64,000 nt of DNA, taken from contig NZ_FORH01000001.1 of the NCBI RefSeq assembly GCF_900113955.1, positions 178,395 through 242,394 on the forward strand. The letters run 5' to 3'. The notes under the pieces were generated by a model that was not told the origin of the DNA, made no database searches, and was given only the letters and a program-made list of their open reading frames with translations. The stretch comes from Celeribacter neptunius (GTDB lineage Bacteria > Pseudomonadota > Alphaproteobacteria > Rhodobacterales > Rhodobacteraceae). A program made the position numbers and the translations under genes. This document shows, one piece after another, positions 51,285 to 60,191 of the stretch (within the stretch, counting starts at the first letter, position 1; each line of letters begins with the position of its first letter).

Positions 51285-51881
51285 TTACTCGCCCGGAACC
51301 TTTCCCGGTGGCAGATCGGCATAGCCGGTGATCATCGGTTTCACGAGGTTCTCGCCCTTGCGTTTCTTGTACCAGAAGATTGCGCCGATATGGCCCAGCA
51401 CCATGATCAGGAGCAGAAACGACAGAGGCTCGTGCAGCGAGAGCGCCTTGCGGGTGATGTCCGAGGAGACATATTGCGCCAGCGGTCCGACATTGATGTA
51501 GTCTTCCGGGTCGGCAAAGAGCCCGCTCGCCACCTGCATCGCCAGAACAAGCAACACACCGACGACGAAAAGCGCGCCCACAGGGTTGTGGCCGTAGCTG
51601 CGCGACGGTGTTTGGGACGGCAGGGTCCGGGCATAGGCGATGACCTTGCCCGGACCTTTGACGAAGTTGGAAAACCGTGCCGTATAGAAGCCGAAGATCC
51701 CCCAGAGCACCCGCAGCACCACGATCCCGGCCACCGCGTAGCCGGCATAGAAATGCAAGGTCATCTGGTCCGGGCCGAATTTGCCGAGACCGAATGCGGT
51801 GAAAAACGCGATCACCAATGCCCAGTGCAGGACCCGGACAACCGGGTCCCAGAGATAGGTTTTTTCAAGCTGTTCCGACAT
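51285..51881 (-). CDS. Cytochrome b561-type membrane haem protein
   Basis: The 198-residue protein has four membrane helices and a di-haem b561 (YceJ/CybB-like) layout. Conserved histidines are in VVRVLHWALVIAF, MTLHFYAGYAV, LSLHEPLSFLLL and VLGHIGAIF. It begins MSEQLEKTYLWDPVVRVLHW, which is typical. It can pass electrons between the quinone pool and periplasmic carriers. The cytochrome c' gene ends 20 bases upstream of its start, so the two are probably co-transcribed, and the c' product may be its partner. Confidence 0.87.
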   Translation of the reverse strand: MSEQLEKTYLWDPVVRVLHWALVIAFFTAFGLGKFGPDQMTLHFYAGYAVAGIVVLRVLWGIFGFYTARFSNFVKGPGKVIAYARTLPSQTPSRSYGHNPVGALFVVGVLLVLAMQVASGLFADPEDYINVGPLAQYVSSDITRKALSLHEPLSFLLLIMVLGHIGAIFWYKKRKGENLVKPMITGYADLPPGKVPGE

Positions 51882-51901
51882 GGTACGCCTTGATGTTCAG
51901 A

Positions 51902-52360
51902 TCAGAAATCTTTGGCGCGGTAGTCGTCGTGGCAGGCTTTGCAGGTGCCGCCCAGCTGGCCGACGGCCGGACGCAGCGCGTCGAGACCGTTGCCAGCCAC
52001 CTCGTTGAGCGCGACCACGGCTTCGTAGAAGGCCATGCCTTTTTCCTGAACGCCGGCCATGTCGGACCAGATCTCGGGCTTGGCGCGGGTCTCGCCCGGC
52101 AGATCCGCGTTCGAGGTGCCCGGGACGTAGTAATCGGCGGTGTGCAGACCGGCGAGGGTCATCAGGTCCTTGGCTGACTGGCTGGCGGCTTCGGCGTCAT
52201 AGTCCATTTTGCCCTGTGCCATCGCGCCCAGAGAGGCCATTTCATAGCCGACGAGCGTGTAGAAGGCGCGGCGCGCCTTGGCGGTGTCGGATGGCGATTG
52301 TGCAAATGCGCCGGTGGCAGCCGTGGCTGCGATCACTGTCGAAATAAGAAGCTTTTTCAT
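51902..52360 (-). CDS. Cytochrome c' (class II)
   Basis: This is a 152-residue periplasmic protein with a signal peptide (MKKLLISTVIAATAATGAFA), a four-helix bundle, and the haem-attachment motif CKACH at the C-terminus (C140, C143, H144), as in class II cytochromes c'. In this class the iron is five-coordinate and binds NO; members protect against nitric oxide or transfer electrons. It precedes the cytochrome b561 gene by 20 bases in the same direction, indicating a c'-b561 unit with the b561 as likely membrane redox partner. Confidence 0.9.
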   Translation of the reverse strand: MKKLLISTVIAATAATGAFAQSPSDTAKARRAFYTLVGYEMASLGAMAQGKMDYDAEAASQSAKDLMTLAGLHTADYYVPGTSNADLPGETRAKPEIWSDMAGVQEKGMAFYEAVVALNEVAGNGLDALRPAVGQLGGTCKACHDDYRAKDF

Positions 52361-52599
52361 GGGGTGTTGTCCCTGTTTGATCGTAAAAAGTTAGGCGTGT
52401 CGCCCGCGCGATAAGAGGCATCATGACATAAGATTGCGGGGTTTGAATGTGACAATCTTTCCAGTTCGGCGGGGAAGGGGGCGAGACCGGCGAACTTGGG
52501 ATCAAATCTTTGTTATTATTGCGTTATGATAGCGCCAACGGGGCGAAAGCCCCGTTGGCTCGGATCTCGGTCCGACCTTCGATCCCGACGCTGAGCGGC
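52361..52599. other. Intergenic region between pepN and cytochrome c' genes
   Basis: About 240 bases with no gene. It holds the cytochrome c' promoter on the minus strand and, at 52535-52559, the perfect hairpin CCAACGGGGC-GAAA-GCCCCGTTGG. The hairpin lies past the pepN stop but has no T-run on either strand. Confidence 0.5.
52535..52559 (-). terminator. Strong GAAA-loop hairpin past the pepN stop
   Basis: CCAACGGGGC and GCCCCGTTGG pair perfectly around a GAAA loop, about 40 bases downstream of pepN. No T-run follows on the minus strand, so it may act as a 3' stabiliser or need Rho rather than terminate alone. Confidence 0.5.
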
Positions 52600-55149
52600 T
52601 CAGGCCGAGAGGATTCGTGTCACCATTTCGGTGGTGTCGCGCGACAGGCCGGGGGTGGCGAGAATGCGCTCGAGCTCGGCCCGGATCAGCTGTTGGCGAT
52701 CCGCATCATAGCGTTTCCAAGTCTCGAAGGCACCGCTCATCCGCGCCGTGGTCTGCGGGTTCAGGGCGTCGAGCGTGATCAACTGATCGGCCAGAAGCCG
52801 GTAGGCGGCGCCGCTCTCATGATGGAACCCGGCATGGTTGCCCGCGAGCGCGCCAAAGACCGCCCGGAAGCGGTTCGGGTTTTTCATGGTGAAATCAGCA
52901 TGTTCGGAGAGGGACTTCGCGACCGTCGCCGCCCTGTCCGGGGCCGCGGCGGCGACCTGCATCATGAACCATTTGTCCATCACCAACCGGTCGTCTTTCC
53001 AGCGTTCGGCAAAGGCGGCGAGTTCCTCTTTGCCATGGCCCGCCGCCAGCAGCGCCTGCAGCGCACCGGCCTGTTCGGTCATGTTATCGGCACGTTTGTA
53101 GAGTGCCCGCGCCGTGACGCCCTCGTCGCGCAGGCTCAGGAGCGCCAGGATCGCCAGCCGCAGGCTGCGCTTGCCGGAGCCCTCCGCATCGGGGGTAAAG
53201 GCGCCGGCATCGTTTTCGGCATAGAGCGCGGGGATCACCTCGCGCAGATGATCCGAGAGGATATGGCGCAGGCTTTCGCGCGCCTCATAGATCTTCTGCG
53301 GGTTCGGGATGATCCCGGCGTCGTGCAGCGATTGCGCCAGATCGTCCTGCGACGGCAAGCCGAGGCTCAGGGCGCGGAAGGCCGGATCGAGGCTTTCATC
53401 CGTGACCACGGATTTGATCGCGTCGAGATAGGCGTGGCTCGGGTCGGTGCCTTTGACGATCATCGCCAGAAGCGTATCCTTGGCCAGCGTCCGGCCCATC
53501 TCCCATTTCTGGAACGGGTCGGTGTCATGGGCCAGGAGGAAGGCGCGGGTCTTGGCATCGATCTCGCGCTCCAAAATCACCGGGGCGGAGAAGTCGCGCA
53601 GCACCGAGGCCACGGGGCGGGCGCCGAGGCCCTCGAAGGTGAAGCTTTGTTCCGCTTCGGTCATCTCCAGAACGGTGGTCGGCACGACCTCGTCGCCATT
53701 CGGTCCGATCAGGCCGACAGCGATCGGGATGAGCTGGGGCTTCTTCTCGCTCTGGCCCGGGGTCGGCGGGGTCGATTGCGAGAAGCTGAGGGTCAACGTT
53801 CCGTCTTCCCAGGTCTCGCTCATCTTGAGGCGCGGCGTGCCAGCCTGGCTGTACCATTGTTTGAAATGTGCAAGATCGCGGCCCGTGGCATCCTCGAAGG
53901 CCTTGAGCCAATCCTCGATGGTCACGGCCTGTCCGTCGTGGCGGGCGAAATAAAGCTCGCAGCCTTTCTTATAATCTTCGTCGCCGACAAGGCGGCGCAG
54001 CATGCCGATGATTTCGGCGCCTTTCTCATAGACGGTCGCAGTGTAGAAATTGTTGATCTCGACAAAGCTCTCGGGCCGCACCGGATGGGCCAACGGGCCA
54101 TTGTCCTCGCGGAACTGGCGGGCGCGGAGCGTCAGAACTTCTTCAATCCGTTTCACCGCATGGCTGCGCATGTCGCCGGAGAACATCTGGTCGCGATAGA
54201 CGGTGAGGCCTTCTTTCAGGCAGAGCTGGAACCAGTCGCGGCAGGTGATGCGGTTGCCGGTCCAGTTGTGGAAATACTCATGGGCGATGATGCCTTCGAT
54301 ACGTTCGAAATTGGCGTCGGTCGAGGTTTCCTTGGACGCGAGCACACAGGACGAGTTGAAAATGTTCAGCCCCTTGTTCTCCATCGCGCCCATGTTGAAA
54401 TCATCGACGGCGACGATGTTGAAAATGTCCAAATCATATTCGCGCCCGTAGGTGTCCTCGTCCCATTTCATCGAGTCCTTGAGCGCCTGCATGCCAAAGG
54501 CGCATTTGCCCTCGTCACCCGGCCGGACCCAGATGTTCAGCTCGACCTCACGGCCCGACTTTGTGGTGAAAAACCCGGGGTGGTTGATCAGCTCGCCCGC
54601 CACCAGGGCAAAGAGATAGGAGGGTTTCGGCCAGGGATCGTGCCATTCGGCAAAACCGTCCCCCTTGGTCACCGGGTTGCCATTGGACAGCAGCACCGGC
54701 AAATCACCCTCGATCCGAACGGTGAAGACCGCCATGACATCGGGGCGGTCGGGATAGAAGGTGATCTTGCGGAAGCCCTCGGCCTCACACTGCGTGCAAT
54801 ACATGCCGTTGGACATGTAAAGCCCCTCGAGCGCGGTGTTGCTCTCCGGCGCGATCTCCACCTCGGCCTCCCAGGTGAAGGGCACGTCGGGCACATCGGC
54901 CTCGAGCCCACCTTCGACCATGCGGGGCGTGATCTCCGCCCCGTCGATCTTGGCCGAGAGCAGCTTCAGCTCCTCGCCATGCAGGAAAAAGCGTTTATCG
55001 GCTGCCGCCGGGGTCGGGGCGAACGCGATCTTTGAGATCACCCGTGTCGCCCCGGGAGCGAGCCGGAAGGTCAGATGGACGCTCTCGATCTCATAGCCGA
55101 AAGGCGTGTAATCCTTGAGATGGATGGTCTGGGGAGCTGCGTCTTTCAT
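52600..55149 (-). CDS. pepN: Aminopeptidase N
   Basis: PepN is an M1 zinc aminopeptidase that trims peptides in the cytoplasm. The 849-residue protein has the exopeptidase motif GAMENKGLN and the zinc motif HEYFH (H290, H294) with E313, 18 residues further in LKEGLTVYRD. Length and motif spacing match gammaproteobacterial PepN. I chose ATG 55149 (MKDAAPQTIHLKDYTPFGYE); the frame continues upstream to 55476 but that is not protein-like. The gene is transcribed alone, leftwards. Confidence 0.94.
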   Translation of the reverse strand: MKDAAPQTIHLKDYTPFGYEIESVHLTFRLAPGATRVISKIAFAPTPAAADKRFFLHGEELKLLSAKIDGAEITPRMVEGGLEADVPDVPFTWEAEVEIAPESNTALEGLYMSNGMYCTQCEAEGFRKITFYPDRPDVMAVFTVRIEGDLPVLLSNGNPVTKGDGFAEWHDPWPKPSYLFALVAGELINHPGFFTTKSGREVELNIWVRPGDEGKCAFGMQALKDSMKWDEDTYGREYDLDIFNIVAVDDFNMGAMENKGLNIFNSSCVLASKETSTDANFERIEGIIAHEYFHNWTGNRITCRDWFQLCLKEGLTVYRDQMFSGDMRSHAVKRIEEVLTLRARQFREDNGPLAHPVRPESFVEINNFYTATVYEKGAEIIGMLRRLVGDEDYKKGCELYFARHDGQAVTIEDWLKAFEDATGRDLAHFKQWYSQAGTPRLKMSETWEDGTLTLSFSQSTPPTPGQSEKKPQLIPIAVGLIGPNGDEVVPTTVLEMTEAEQSFTFEGLGARPVASVLRDFSAPVILEREIDAKTRAFLLAHDTDPFQKWEMGRTLAKDTLLAMIVKGTDPSHAYLDAIKSVVTDESLDPAFRALSLGLPSQDDLAQSLHDAGIIPNPQKIYEARESLRHILSDHLREVIPALYAENDAGAFTPDAEGSGKRSLRLAILALLSLRDEGVTARALYKRADNMTEQAGALQALLAAGHGKEELAAFAERWKDDRLVMDKWFMMQVAAAAPDRAATVAKSLSEHADFTMKNPNRFRAVFGALAGNHAGFHHESGAAYRLLADQLITLDALNPQTTARMSGAFETWKRYDADRQQLIRAELERILATPGLSRDTTEMVTRILSA

Positions 55150-55291
55150 CGGGATGCCTTTGCGGTTGAAACCTCGTTTGGGGGAAACGTTAGTTTGCCG
55201 CCGCGGGGGCTGCAACCGGCGGTAACGCAAAGGGGATTGGGCGCAAAGCCGCAGGCACTGCGCCCCCGGGAGGTGCGTGATGTCGGGATGG

Positions 55292-55744
55292 TCAGTCGGC
55301 CCCAATGAAGACCGCAAGCTTGCCCAGCGTCTGCAGTCCCAGTTCGACCGCGCCAAAGCCCTTGGCCTCTTGATATTCCGCTTCGGTGACGAAAACCATT
55401 TCGAGCGTGATCCGGCAGCCGGTTCCCAGATCTTCGAATATGGCGCTGGCATCCGCGTGTTTCGGGCCGTTTTCACCCCAAAGCAAGTCGTAGTCGATCC
55501 GTTCGAGCGGGATCACGCGGGTGTAGCGGTGATGGTTGGGAAACACCGTCCCGTCCGGGCCGATCATGTCGAACACCCATTCACCGCCCTCGCGCAGATC
55601 GATCCGCGTGGTGCGACAGCTGAACCCGTCTGGCCCCCACCATTGCGGCAGGGCCTCCGGGTCGGTCCAGGCCGTCCAGGCCAGCTCAACTGGTGCGGCG
55701 ATCTCGCGCGACAGCGTCATGGTGCGGCTTGCGGTGTTTTCCAT
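55292..55744 (-). CDS. SRPBCC (AHSA1-like) protein
   Basis: This is a 150-residue START/Bet v1-like fold of the activator-of-Hsp90-ATPase homologue family: REIAAPVELAWTAWTDPEALPQWWGPDGF is the family start, and EGGEWVFDMIGPDGTVFPNHHRYTRVIPLERI the core strands. Such proteins hold hydrophobic ligands; the ligand is unknown. ATG 55744 overlaps the stop of the upstream SRPBCC gene (TGATG) and has AGGA about 9 bases upstream. A GTG at 55747 is also possible. It is the third gene of the ArsR-SRPBCC-SRPBCC operon. Confidence 0.87.
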   Translation of the reverse strand: MENTASRTMTLSREIAAPVELAWTAWTDPEALPQWWGPDGFSCRTTRIDLREGGEWVFDMIGPDGTVFPNHHRYTRVIPLERIDYDLLWGENGPKHADASAIFEDLGTGCRITLEMVFVTEAEYQEAKGFGAVELGLQTLGKLAVFIGAD

Positions 55745-56211
55745 CACATCAGTCCTCGAATGTATTCCACGAGCTGATCGGCGACGATGCCCCAGCCGCC
55801 GTAAAACCCCATGTCCTCATGGGTCTGTCTGGCTTCGGGCGAACGGTGCCGCGCCGTGGCGGTATAGATCGTGCCGCCTTCCGCACAGTCAGAGAGTTCG
55901 AGGATCGCGGTCATGAACGGATCGGGCGCGGGTTTCCAGCCCTCGGCGTAGCTGTCGGTGAAGACAAGCTTTTTCTCGGGGATCAGTTCGAGATAGACAC
56001 CTTTGTTGTCCATCATATTGCCTTCGACCTCGAATGTGGTGTTGAACCGTCCGCCGACCCGCAAATCGATGTCGCAGCTGGTCACCCGGTGGGGCCGCGG
56101 GATGAAAAACTGCGGAATATGTTCGGGCGAGGTCCAGCATTCCCAGATCAGGGCACGGGGCACCGGCAGGGTGCGGGTAAAGCTGAGATCAGTCTTTGGG
56201 TCCAGTTCCAT
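55744..56211 (-). CDS. SRPBCC (AHSA1-like) protein
   Basis: This 155-residue relative of the next gene downstream has RTLPVPRALIWECWTSPEHIPQFF, RVGGRFNTTFEVEGNMMDNKGVYLEL and a C-terminal HEDMGFYGGWGIVADQLVEYI. It is distinct enough to be an old paralogue. Its start (56211) lies 22 bases inside the 3' end of the ArsR gene, with AAGGA upstream in the ArsR coding region, so the two are tightly coupled. The ligand is unknown; such pairs often act in small-molecule metabolism or stress. Confidence 0.87.
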   Translation of the reverse strand: MELDPKTDLSFTRTLPVPRALIWECWTSPEHIPQFFIPRPHRVTSCDIDLRVGGRFNTTFEVEGNMMDNKGVYLELIPEKKLVFTDSYAEGWKPAPDPFMTAILELSDCAEGGTIYTATARHRSPEARQTHEDMGFYGGWGIVADQLVEYIRGLM

Positions 56212-56560
56212 TTTTGCGTTCCTTCATCAGATTTGTGACATAGTCGTCGAACCGGTCGAGCCGTTCCGACCAGAGGGTGCGCTGGGTCTCGAGCCAGCTT
56301 TGTACCGGGCTGAACGCGCCGGGGTTGAGCCGACAGCTGCGCACGCGGCCTCGTTTTTCCGAGGTGATCAACCCGGCCTCTTCCAGTTTCTTCAGATGTC
56401 CCATGAACGAGGGCAGGGCCATGTCTTTGGAGCCGTCATGGGCGTTGTGCAATTCCGAGACCGTGGCGGGGCCGCGGGCGAGACGGGTGAGGATCTCGCG
56501 CCGGGTCGGATCGCCAAGGGCGGTGAAGAGGATGTCGAGTTGGGAATCATGCTTAGCCAT
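56189..56560 (-). CDS. ArsR-family transcriptional regulator
   Basis: This is a 123-residue winged-helix regulator: LDILFTALGDPTRREILTRLARGPATVSELH, MGHLKKLEEAGLITSEKRGRVRSCRLN. No metal-binding CxC motif is seen in the usual alpha3 position, so it may not sense metals. It leads the operon arsR-SRPBCC-SRPBCC and overlaps the next gene by 23 bases. ATG 56560 has no ribosome-binding site and lies within a perfect palindromic operator, which suggests self-repression and a leaderless mRNA. Confidence 0.88.
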   Translation of the reverse strand: MAKHDSQLDILFTALGDPTRREILTRLARGPATVSELHNAHDGSKDMALPSFMGHLKKLEEAGLITSEKRGRVRSCRLNPGAFSPVQSWLETQRTLWSERLDRFDDYVTNLMKERKNGTGPKD

Positions 56561-56569
56561 GTGGCTAAG
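56552..56569. promoter_or_regulatory. Palindromic operator O1 over the arsR start
   Basis: CTTAGCCATGTGGCTAAG has perfect 8-base arms with a TG centre. It covers the arsR start codon and the end of a likely -10 (CAATAC on the minus strand, with TTGCCT 16 bases upstream), so bound repressor would block initiation. Confidence 0.65.
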
Positions 56570-56601
56570 TATTGAGTGGCAATGGCGCTGAGGCAAGAAA
56601 A

Positions 56602-56621
56602 ACTTAGCCTTATGCCTAAGT
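56602..56621. promoter_or_regulatory. Palindromic operator O2 upstream of arsR
   Basis: ACTTAGCCTTATGCCTAAGT has 6-base arms ACTTAG/CTAAGT around a near-symmetric centre. It shares CTTAG/CTAAG with O1, 50 bases away, and lies just upstream of the putative arsR -35, between arsR and glcB. Confidence 0.6.
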
Positions 56622-56638
56622 GATTGGGGTGAGAGGTT

Positions 56639-56654
56639 GTTTCCGATCGGAAAC
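56639..56654. promoter_or_regulatory. Perfect 16-base palindrome upstream of glcB
   Basis: GTTTCCGATCGGAAAC is fully symmetric and lies 45 bases before the glcB start. It differs from the arsR operators, so it is a candidate site for a separate glcB regulator. Confidence 0.6.
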
Positions 56655-56666
56655 ACGCTAGTTTGA

Positions 56667-56688
56667 CCTGATCTTTCCGAAAATCAGG
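56667..56688 (+). promoter_or_regulatory. Small hairpin in the glcB leader
   Basis: CCTGAT and ATCAGG pair around a 10-base loop just before glcB. The 3' arm overlaps the presumed ribosome-binding site AGGTGA, so it could modulate translation. Confidence 0.4.
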
Positions 56689-56698
56689 TGATTCCCAT

Positions 56699-58852
56699 AT
56701 GACCCGCATCGACAAATCCGGCCTGAAGGTCGCCCAGGAGCTTGCCCAATTCATCGACGCCGAGGCCCTGCCGGGCACCGGGGTGAGTGCGGAGGCGTTC
56801 TGGGACGGGCTCGCCGGTATGGTGCGTGATTTCGGGACGAAGAACCGGGCGCTTTTGGAGAAACGCGAGGCGATTCAGAGCCAGATCGATGAATGGCATC
56901 TGGCGCGCAAGGGCCAGGATCACGACGCAGAGGCTTATACGGCGTTTCTGACCGAGATCGGATATCTCCTGCCCGAGGGCGAGGATTTCACCGTCGAGAC
57001 CTCCAAGATCGACGCGGAATTCGCCACCAAGCCGGGACCGCAATTGGTGGTGCCGATCACCAATGCGCGCTATGCCTTGAATGCCGCCAATGCGCGCTGG
57101 GGTTCGCTCTATGACGGGCTTTACGGCACCGATGCGCTGGGCGATCTGCCGGGCCAAAATGGGGGTGGCAAGGGGTACGATGCCGCCCGTGGCGCCCGGG
57201 TGATCGCCTGGGCCAAGGCGCATCTCGACAAGGTCGCGCCGCTGGCGGGCGGGTCCTGGGCCGATGTCATCGGGCTCTCGGTCAAGGGCGATCTCCTGCT
57301 GATCTCGGGTGCCATGGGGGAAACCGGTCTGGCCGATCCGTCGCAATTCGCGGGATCTTCCGACGGTCATATCCTGCTCAGCAAGAACGGGCTCTATATC
57401 GACATCGTGATCGATCCCTCGACGCCCGTGGGGGCGCAGGACAAGGCGGGGATTTCCGACATTCTTTTGGAGGCCGCCGTTTCCGCGATCATGGATTGCG
57501 AGGATTCCGTCGCTGCGGTCGACGCCGAGGAGAAGCTCGGCGCCTATCGCAACTGGCTCGGCCTGATGAAAGGCGATCTCACCGAAGAGGTCTCGAAGGG
57601 CGGTGCAACCTTCACCCGCGCGCTGAACCCGGATCGCAGCTATGTTGCGCCGGATGGCTCCGATCTCACCTTGCAAGGCCGGGCGATGATGCTGGTCCGG
57701 AACGTCGGCCATCTGATGACCAACCCGGCGATCCTCGACGCTGAAGGCCGCGAGATCGGCGAAGGGATCATGGATGCGCTGGTGACGGTGATGATTGCGC
57801 TGCACGATCTGCAAAAGGCCGAAGGTCCGAAGAACTCGCGCGAGGGCTCCGTCTATATCGTCAAGCCGAAGATGCACGGACCGGAGGAAGTCGCCTTTGC
57901 CGATGAGATCTTCTCCCGCGTCGAAGAGATCCTCGGGCTCGACCAATATACGGTGAAACTTGGCATCATGGATGAGGAACGCCGGACCTCGGCCAATCTC
58001 AAGGAATGCATCCGCGCCGCGAAACATCGTGTGGCCTTCATCAATACCGGCTTTCTCGACCGCACAGGCGACGAGATCCACACCTCGATGGAAGCGGGGC
58101 CGATGATCCGCAAGGGGGAGATGAAGGATCAGCCCTGGATCAAGAGCTATGAGGAGCGCAATGTCGATATCGGTCTGGCCTGCGGGCTCAAGGGCCGGGC
58201 GCAGATCGGCAAGGGCATGTGGGCCATGCCGGACCTGATGAACGCTATGCTGGAGGCCAAGATCGGCCATCCGAAGGCGGGCGCGACCTGTGCCTGGGTG
58301 CCAAGCCCCACGGCCGCGACGCTGCATGCCACCCATTATCATCTGGTCGATGTCTTTGCCGTACAGGACGAGATCGCGAAAGGCGGTGCCCGTGGCACGC
58401 TCGGCGAGTTGCTGACCATCCCGGTGGCGAAAGGCGTGAACTGGTCCGAGGGTGAGATCACCGATGAGATCGAAAACAACGCCCAGGGCATCCTCGGCTA
58501 TGTGGTGCGTTGGGTCGATCAGGGCGTCGGCTGCTCAAAAGTGCCGGATATCCATGACGTCGGTCTGATGGAAGACCGCGCCACCTGCCGGATTTCCTCG
58601 CAAGGGCTGGCCAACTGGTTGCATCACGGCGTGGTCTCGCAAGAGCGTGTGATGGAGGCGATGAAAAAGATGGCTCTGGTGGTGGACCGTCAGAATGCCG
58701 GTGATCCGGCCTATCTGCCGATGGCGCCGTCCTATGACACGATTGCCTTCAAAGCGGCCTGCGATCTGGTGTTCAAGGGCCGGGTGCAACCCTCGGGCTA
58801 TACCGAACCGGTGCTGCATGCGCGGCGGCTGGAGCTCAAGGCGCAGCGCTGA
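56699..58852 (+). CDS. glcB: Malate synthase G
   Basis: GlcB joins glyoxylate and acetyl-CoA to malate. The 717-residue protein has the G-form layout and signature residues: [25 protein letters not shown], the [16 protein letters not shown]...ATHYH barrel strand set, and the catalytic Asp region [18 protein letters not shown] near the C-terminus. Length is normal (~720). AGGTGA precedes ATG 56699. It lies opposite the arsR operon with palindromes between them. No glyoxylate-shunt partner is in this window. Confidence 0.96.
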   Translation: MTRIDKSGLKVAQELAQFIDAEALPGTGVSAEAFWDGLAGMVRDFGTKNRALLEKREAIQSQIDEWHLARKGQDHDAEAYTAFLTEIGYLLPEGEDFTVETSKIDAEFATKPGPQLVVPITNARYALNAANARWGSLYDGLYGTDALGDLPGQNGGGKGYDAARGARVIAWAKAHLDKVAPLAGGSWADVIGLSVKGDLLLISGAMGETGLADPSQFAGSSDGHILLSKNGLYIDIVIDPSTPVGAQDKAGISDILLEAAVSAIMDCEDSVAAVDAEEKLGAYRNWLGLMKGDLTEEVSKGGATFTRALNPDRSYVAPDGSDLTLQGRAMMLVRNVGHLMTNPAILDAEGREIGEGIMDALVTVMIALHDLQKAEGPKNSREGSVYIVKPKMHGPEEVAFADEIFSRVEEILGLDQYTVKLGIMDEERRTSANLKECIRAAKHRVAFINTGFLDRTGDEIHTSMEAGPMIRKGEMKDQPWIKSYEERNVDIGLACGLKGRAQIGKGMWAMPDLMNAMLEAKIGHPKAGATCAWVPSPTAATLHATHYHLVDVFAVQDEIAKGGARGTLGELLTIPVAKGVNWSEGEITDEIENNAQGILGYVVRWVDQGVGCSKVPDIHDVGLMEDRATCRISSQGLANWLHHGVVSQERVMEAMKKMALVVDRQNAGDPAYLPMAPSYDTIAFKAACDLVFKGRVQPSGYTEPVLHARRLELKAQR

Positions 58853-59033
58853 AGCGCCGAGATGAGGGGGGCATCTCTTACAGGAGAGCCCTCAAATGAG
58901 GCTTTCTGTGCGTTCTGCGCAGATTTTCACAGCAAAGCATGCGAGCCGCGCGCTGATGCAGAGGGACTGCGCGCGGCTAAGTCTTTTCTCACCTGCGAAA
59001 GCCGCTATCTTTGGCGAAAAGGAAAGGCAAATC

Positions 59034-59810
59034 ATGACACGACCCGTCGTCGGCATCATCGGCAATACAGACATGCTCAATGGAACCTACCCGGCCTATA
59101 CCGGAGGGCGCATGAATGCCGAGGCTGTCGCCGAAGTGTCGCATTGCATGCCGCTGCTGATCCCGGCCCATCCGAATTTCGTCTCCGTCGACGAGCTGAT
59201 GGAGACCTGCGACGGCTTCCTGTTCACCGGCGGGCGACCGAATGTCCATCCCGAGGAATATGGCGAAGAGGAAACCGAGGCGCATGGTGCCTTTGACCGG
59301 TGCCGTGACGCCATCACCCTGCCGCTCATTCGCGCCTGCGTCGAGGCCGGCCAACCTTTCTTTGGCATCTGCCGCGGCTTTCAGGAGGTGAACGTGGCCA
59401 TGGGGGGCACGCTCTACCCGGAGATCCGGGACCTGCCGGGGCGGATGAACCACCGCATGCCCCCGGATGGCTCGCTTGAGGAAAAATTCGCCCTGCGCCA
59501 CCCGGTGCGGCTGTCGAAGGGCGGGATGTTCGAGAAACTCTTTGGCACCGATGAGGTGATGACCAACACGCTGCACGGGCAGGGGATCAAACGGCCCGGC
59601 GCCCGCATCGTGATCGAGGGCTATGCCCCCGATGGCACGCCCGAGGCGATCTATGTCAAAGACGCGCCGGGCTTTGCCATGGCCGTGCAATGGCACCCGG
59701 AATACCGCGCCGGCGAAGACCCGGTCTCGCGGCCTCTGTTCGAAGCTTTCGGCGTTGCCGTCCGCGATTTCGCCGAAGCCCGGCGGGGTCGGGTCTCGGA
59801 AGTGGCGTAA
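59034..59810 (+). CDS. Class I glutamine amidotransferase-like hydrolase (peptidase C26 type)
   Basis: This is a 258-residue protein of the gamma-glutamyl hydrolase/gamma-glutamyl-GABA hydrolase (PuuD-like) family. The nucleophile is in PFFGICRGFQEVNVAMGG, the catalytic His-Glu in AVQWHPEYRAG, and LFTGGRPNVHPEEYGE lies earlier. AAAGGAAAGGC precedes ATG 59034. It would hydrolyse a gamma-glutamyl amide bond; PuuD-type enzymes act in putrescine breakdown, but no other such genes are next to it. It stands alone behind glcB and converges with the next gene. Confidence 0.87.
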   Translation: MTRPVVGIIGNTDMLNGTYPAYTGGRMNAEAVAEVSHCMPLLIPAHPNFVSVDELMETCDGFLFTGGRPNVHPEEYGEEETEAHGAFDRCRDAITLPLIRACVEAGQPFFGICRGFQEVNVAMGGTLYPEIRDLPGRMNHRMPPDGSLEEKFALRHPVRLSKGGMFEKLFGTDEVMTNTLHGQGIKRPGARIVIEGYAPDGTPEAIYVKDAPGFAMAVQWHPEYRAGEDPVSRPLFEAFGVAVRDFAEARRGRVSEVA

Positions 59811-59877
59811 AGCTCTTGGCGGCTGCTTCGAAAGGGCGGTCGACCGAGGAAACACTGGTCTACATCGCTGGTCTTTA

Positions 59878-60129
59878 TCACTCGCCTTCGTCATCGTTAC
59901 GACCATAGAGATCCTTGTACATCGGAATGCTCGTGCCGGTGCTGATCTTCTCAAGGAATTTGGATATCGAAACCCAAATCCATGCCATGACTGACAGCAA
60001 GGCAAGCATGGCCACGCCGCCGGTCGCCAGAACGAATACTCTCGGGGCGCCATAGATCTGAGTGAGATAGTTTGCGCCTGCGCTGGCCGTGAAAAGGCCC
60101 AGCGAAATGAGAGGCCAAGTGAATTTCAT
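59878..60129 (-). CDS. Small two-helix membrane protein
   Basis: This is an 83-residue protein with two membrane segments (FTWPLISLGLFTASAGANYL and VFVLATGGVAMLALLSVMAWIW) and a charged C-terminal tail (NDDEGE). I do not recognise a family. The start may be ATG 60129 or a TTG at 60141. It lies 62 bases after the GNAT gene on the same strand. No codon bias or ribosome-binding site argues strongly for or against expression. Confidence 0.55.
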   Translation of the reverse strand: MKFTWPLISLGLFTASAGANYLTQIYGAPRVFVLATGGVAMLALLSVMAWIWVSISKFLEKISTGTSIPMYKDLYGRNDDEGE

Positions 60130-60191
60130 ATGAATGCCCAAGGTGTTGTCGCGCTTCTTGCTCTCTTAAGCTTACACCGTCTTCTTGCGGA

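Noticed and set aside
52510-55035. Long plus-strand open frame opposite pepN
   Set aside because: It lies fully antisense to pepN, which has all catalytic motifs. It is Gly/Arg/His-rich with no recognisable domain. Long antisense frames are common in GC-rich genomes.
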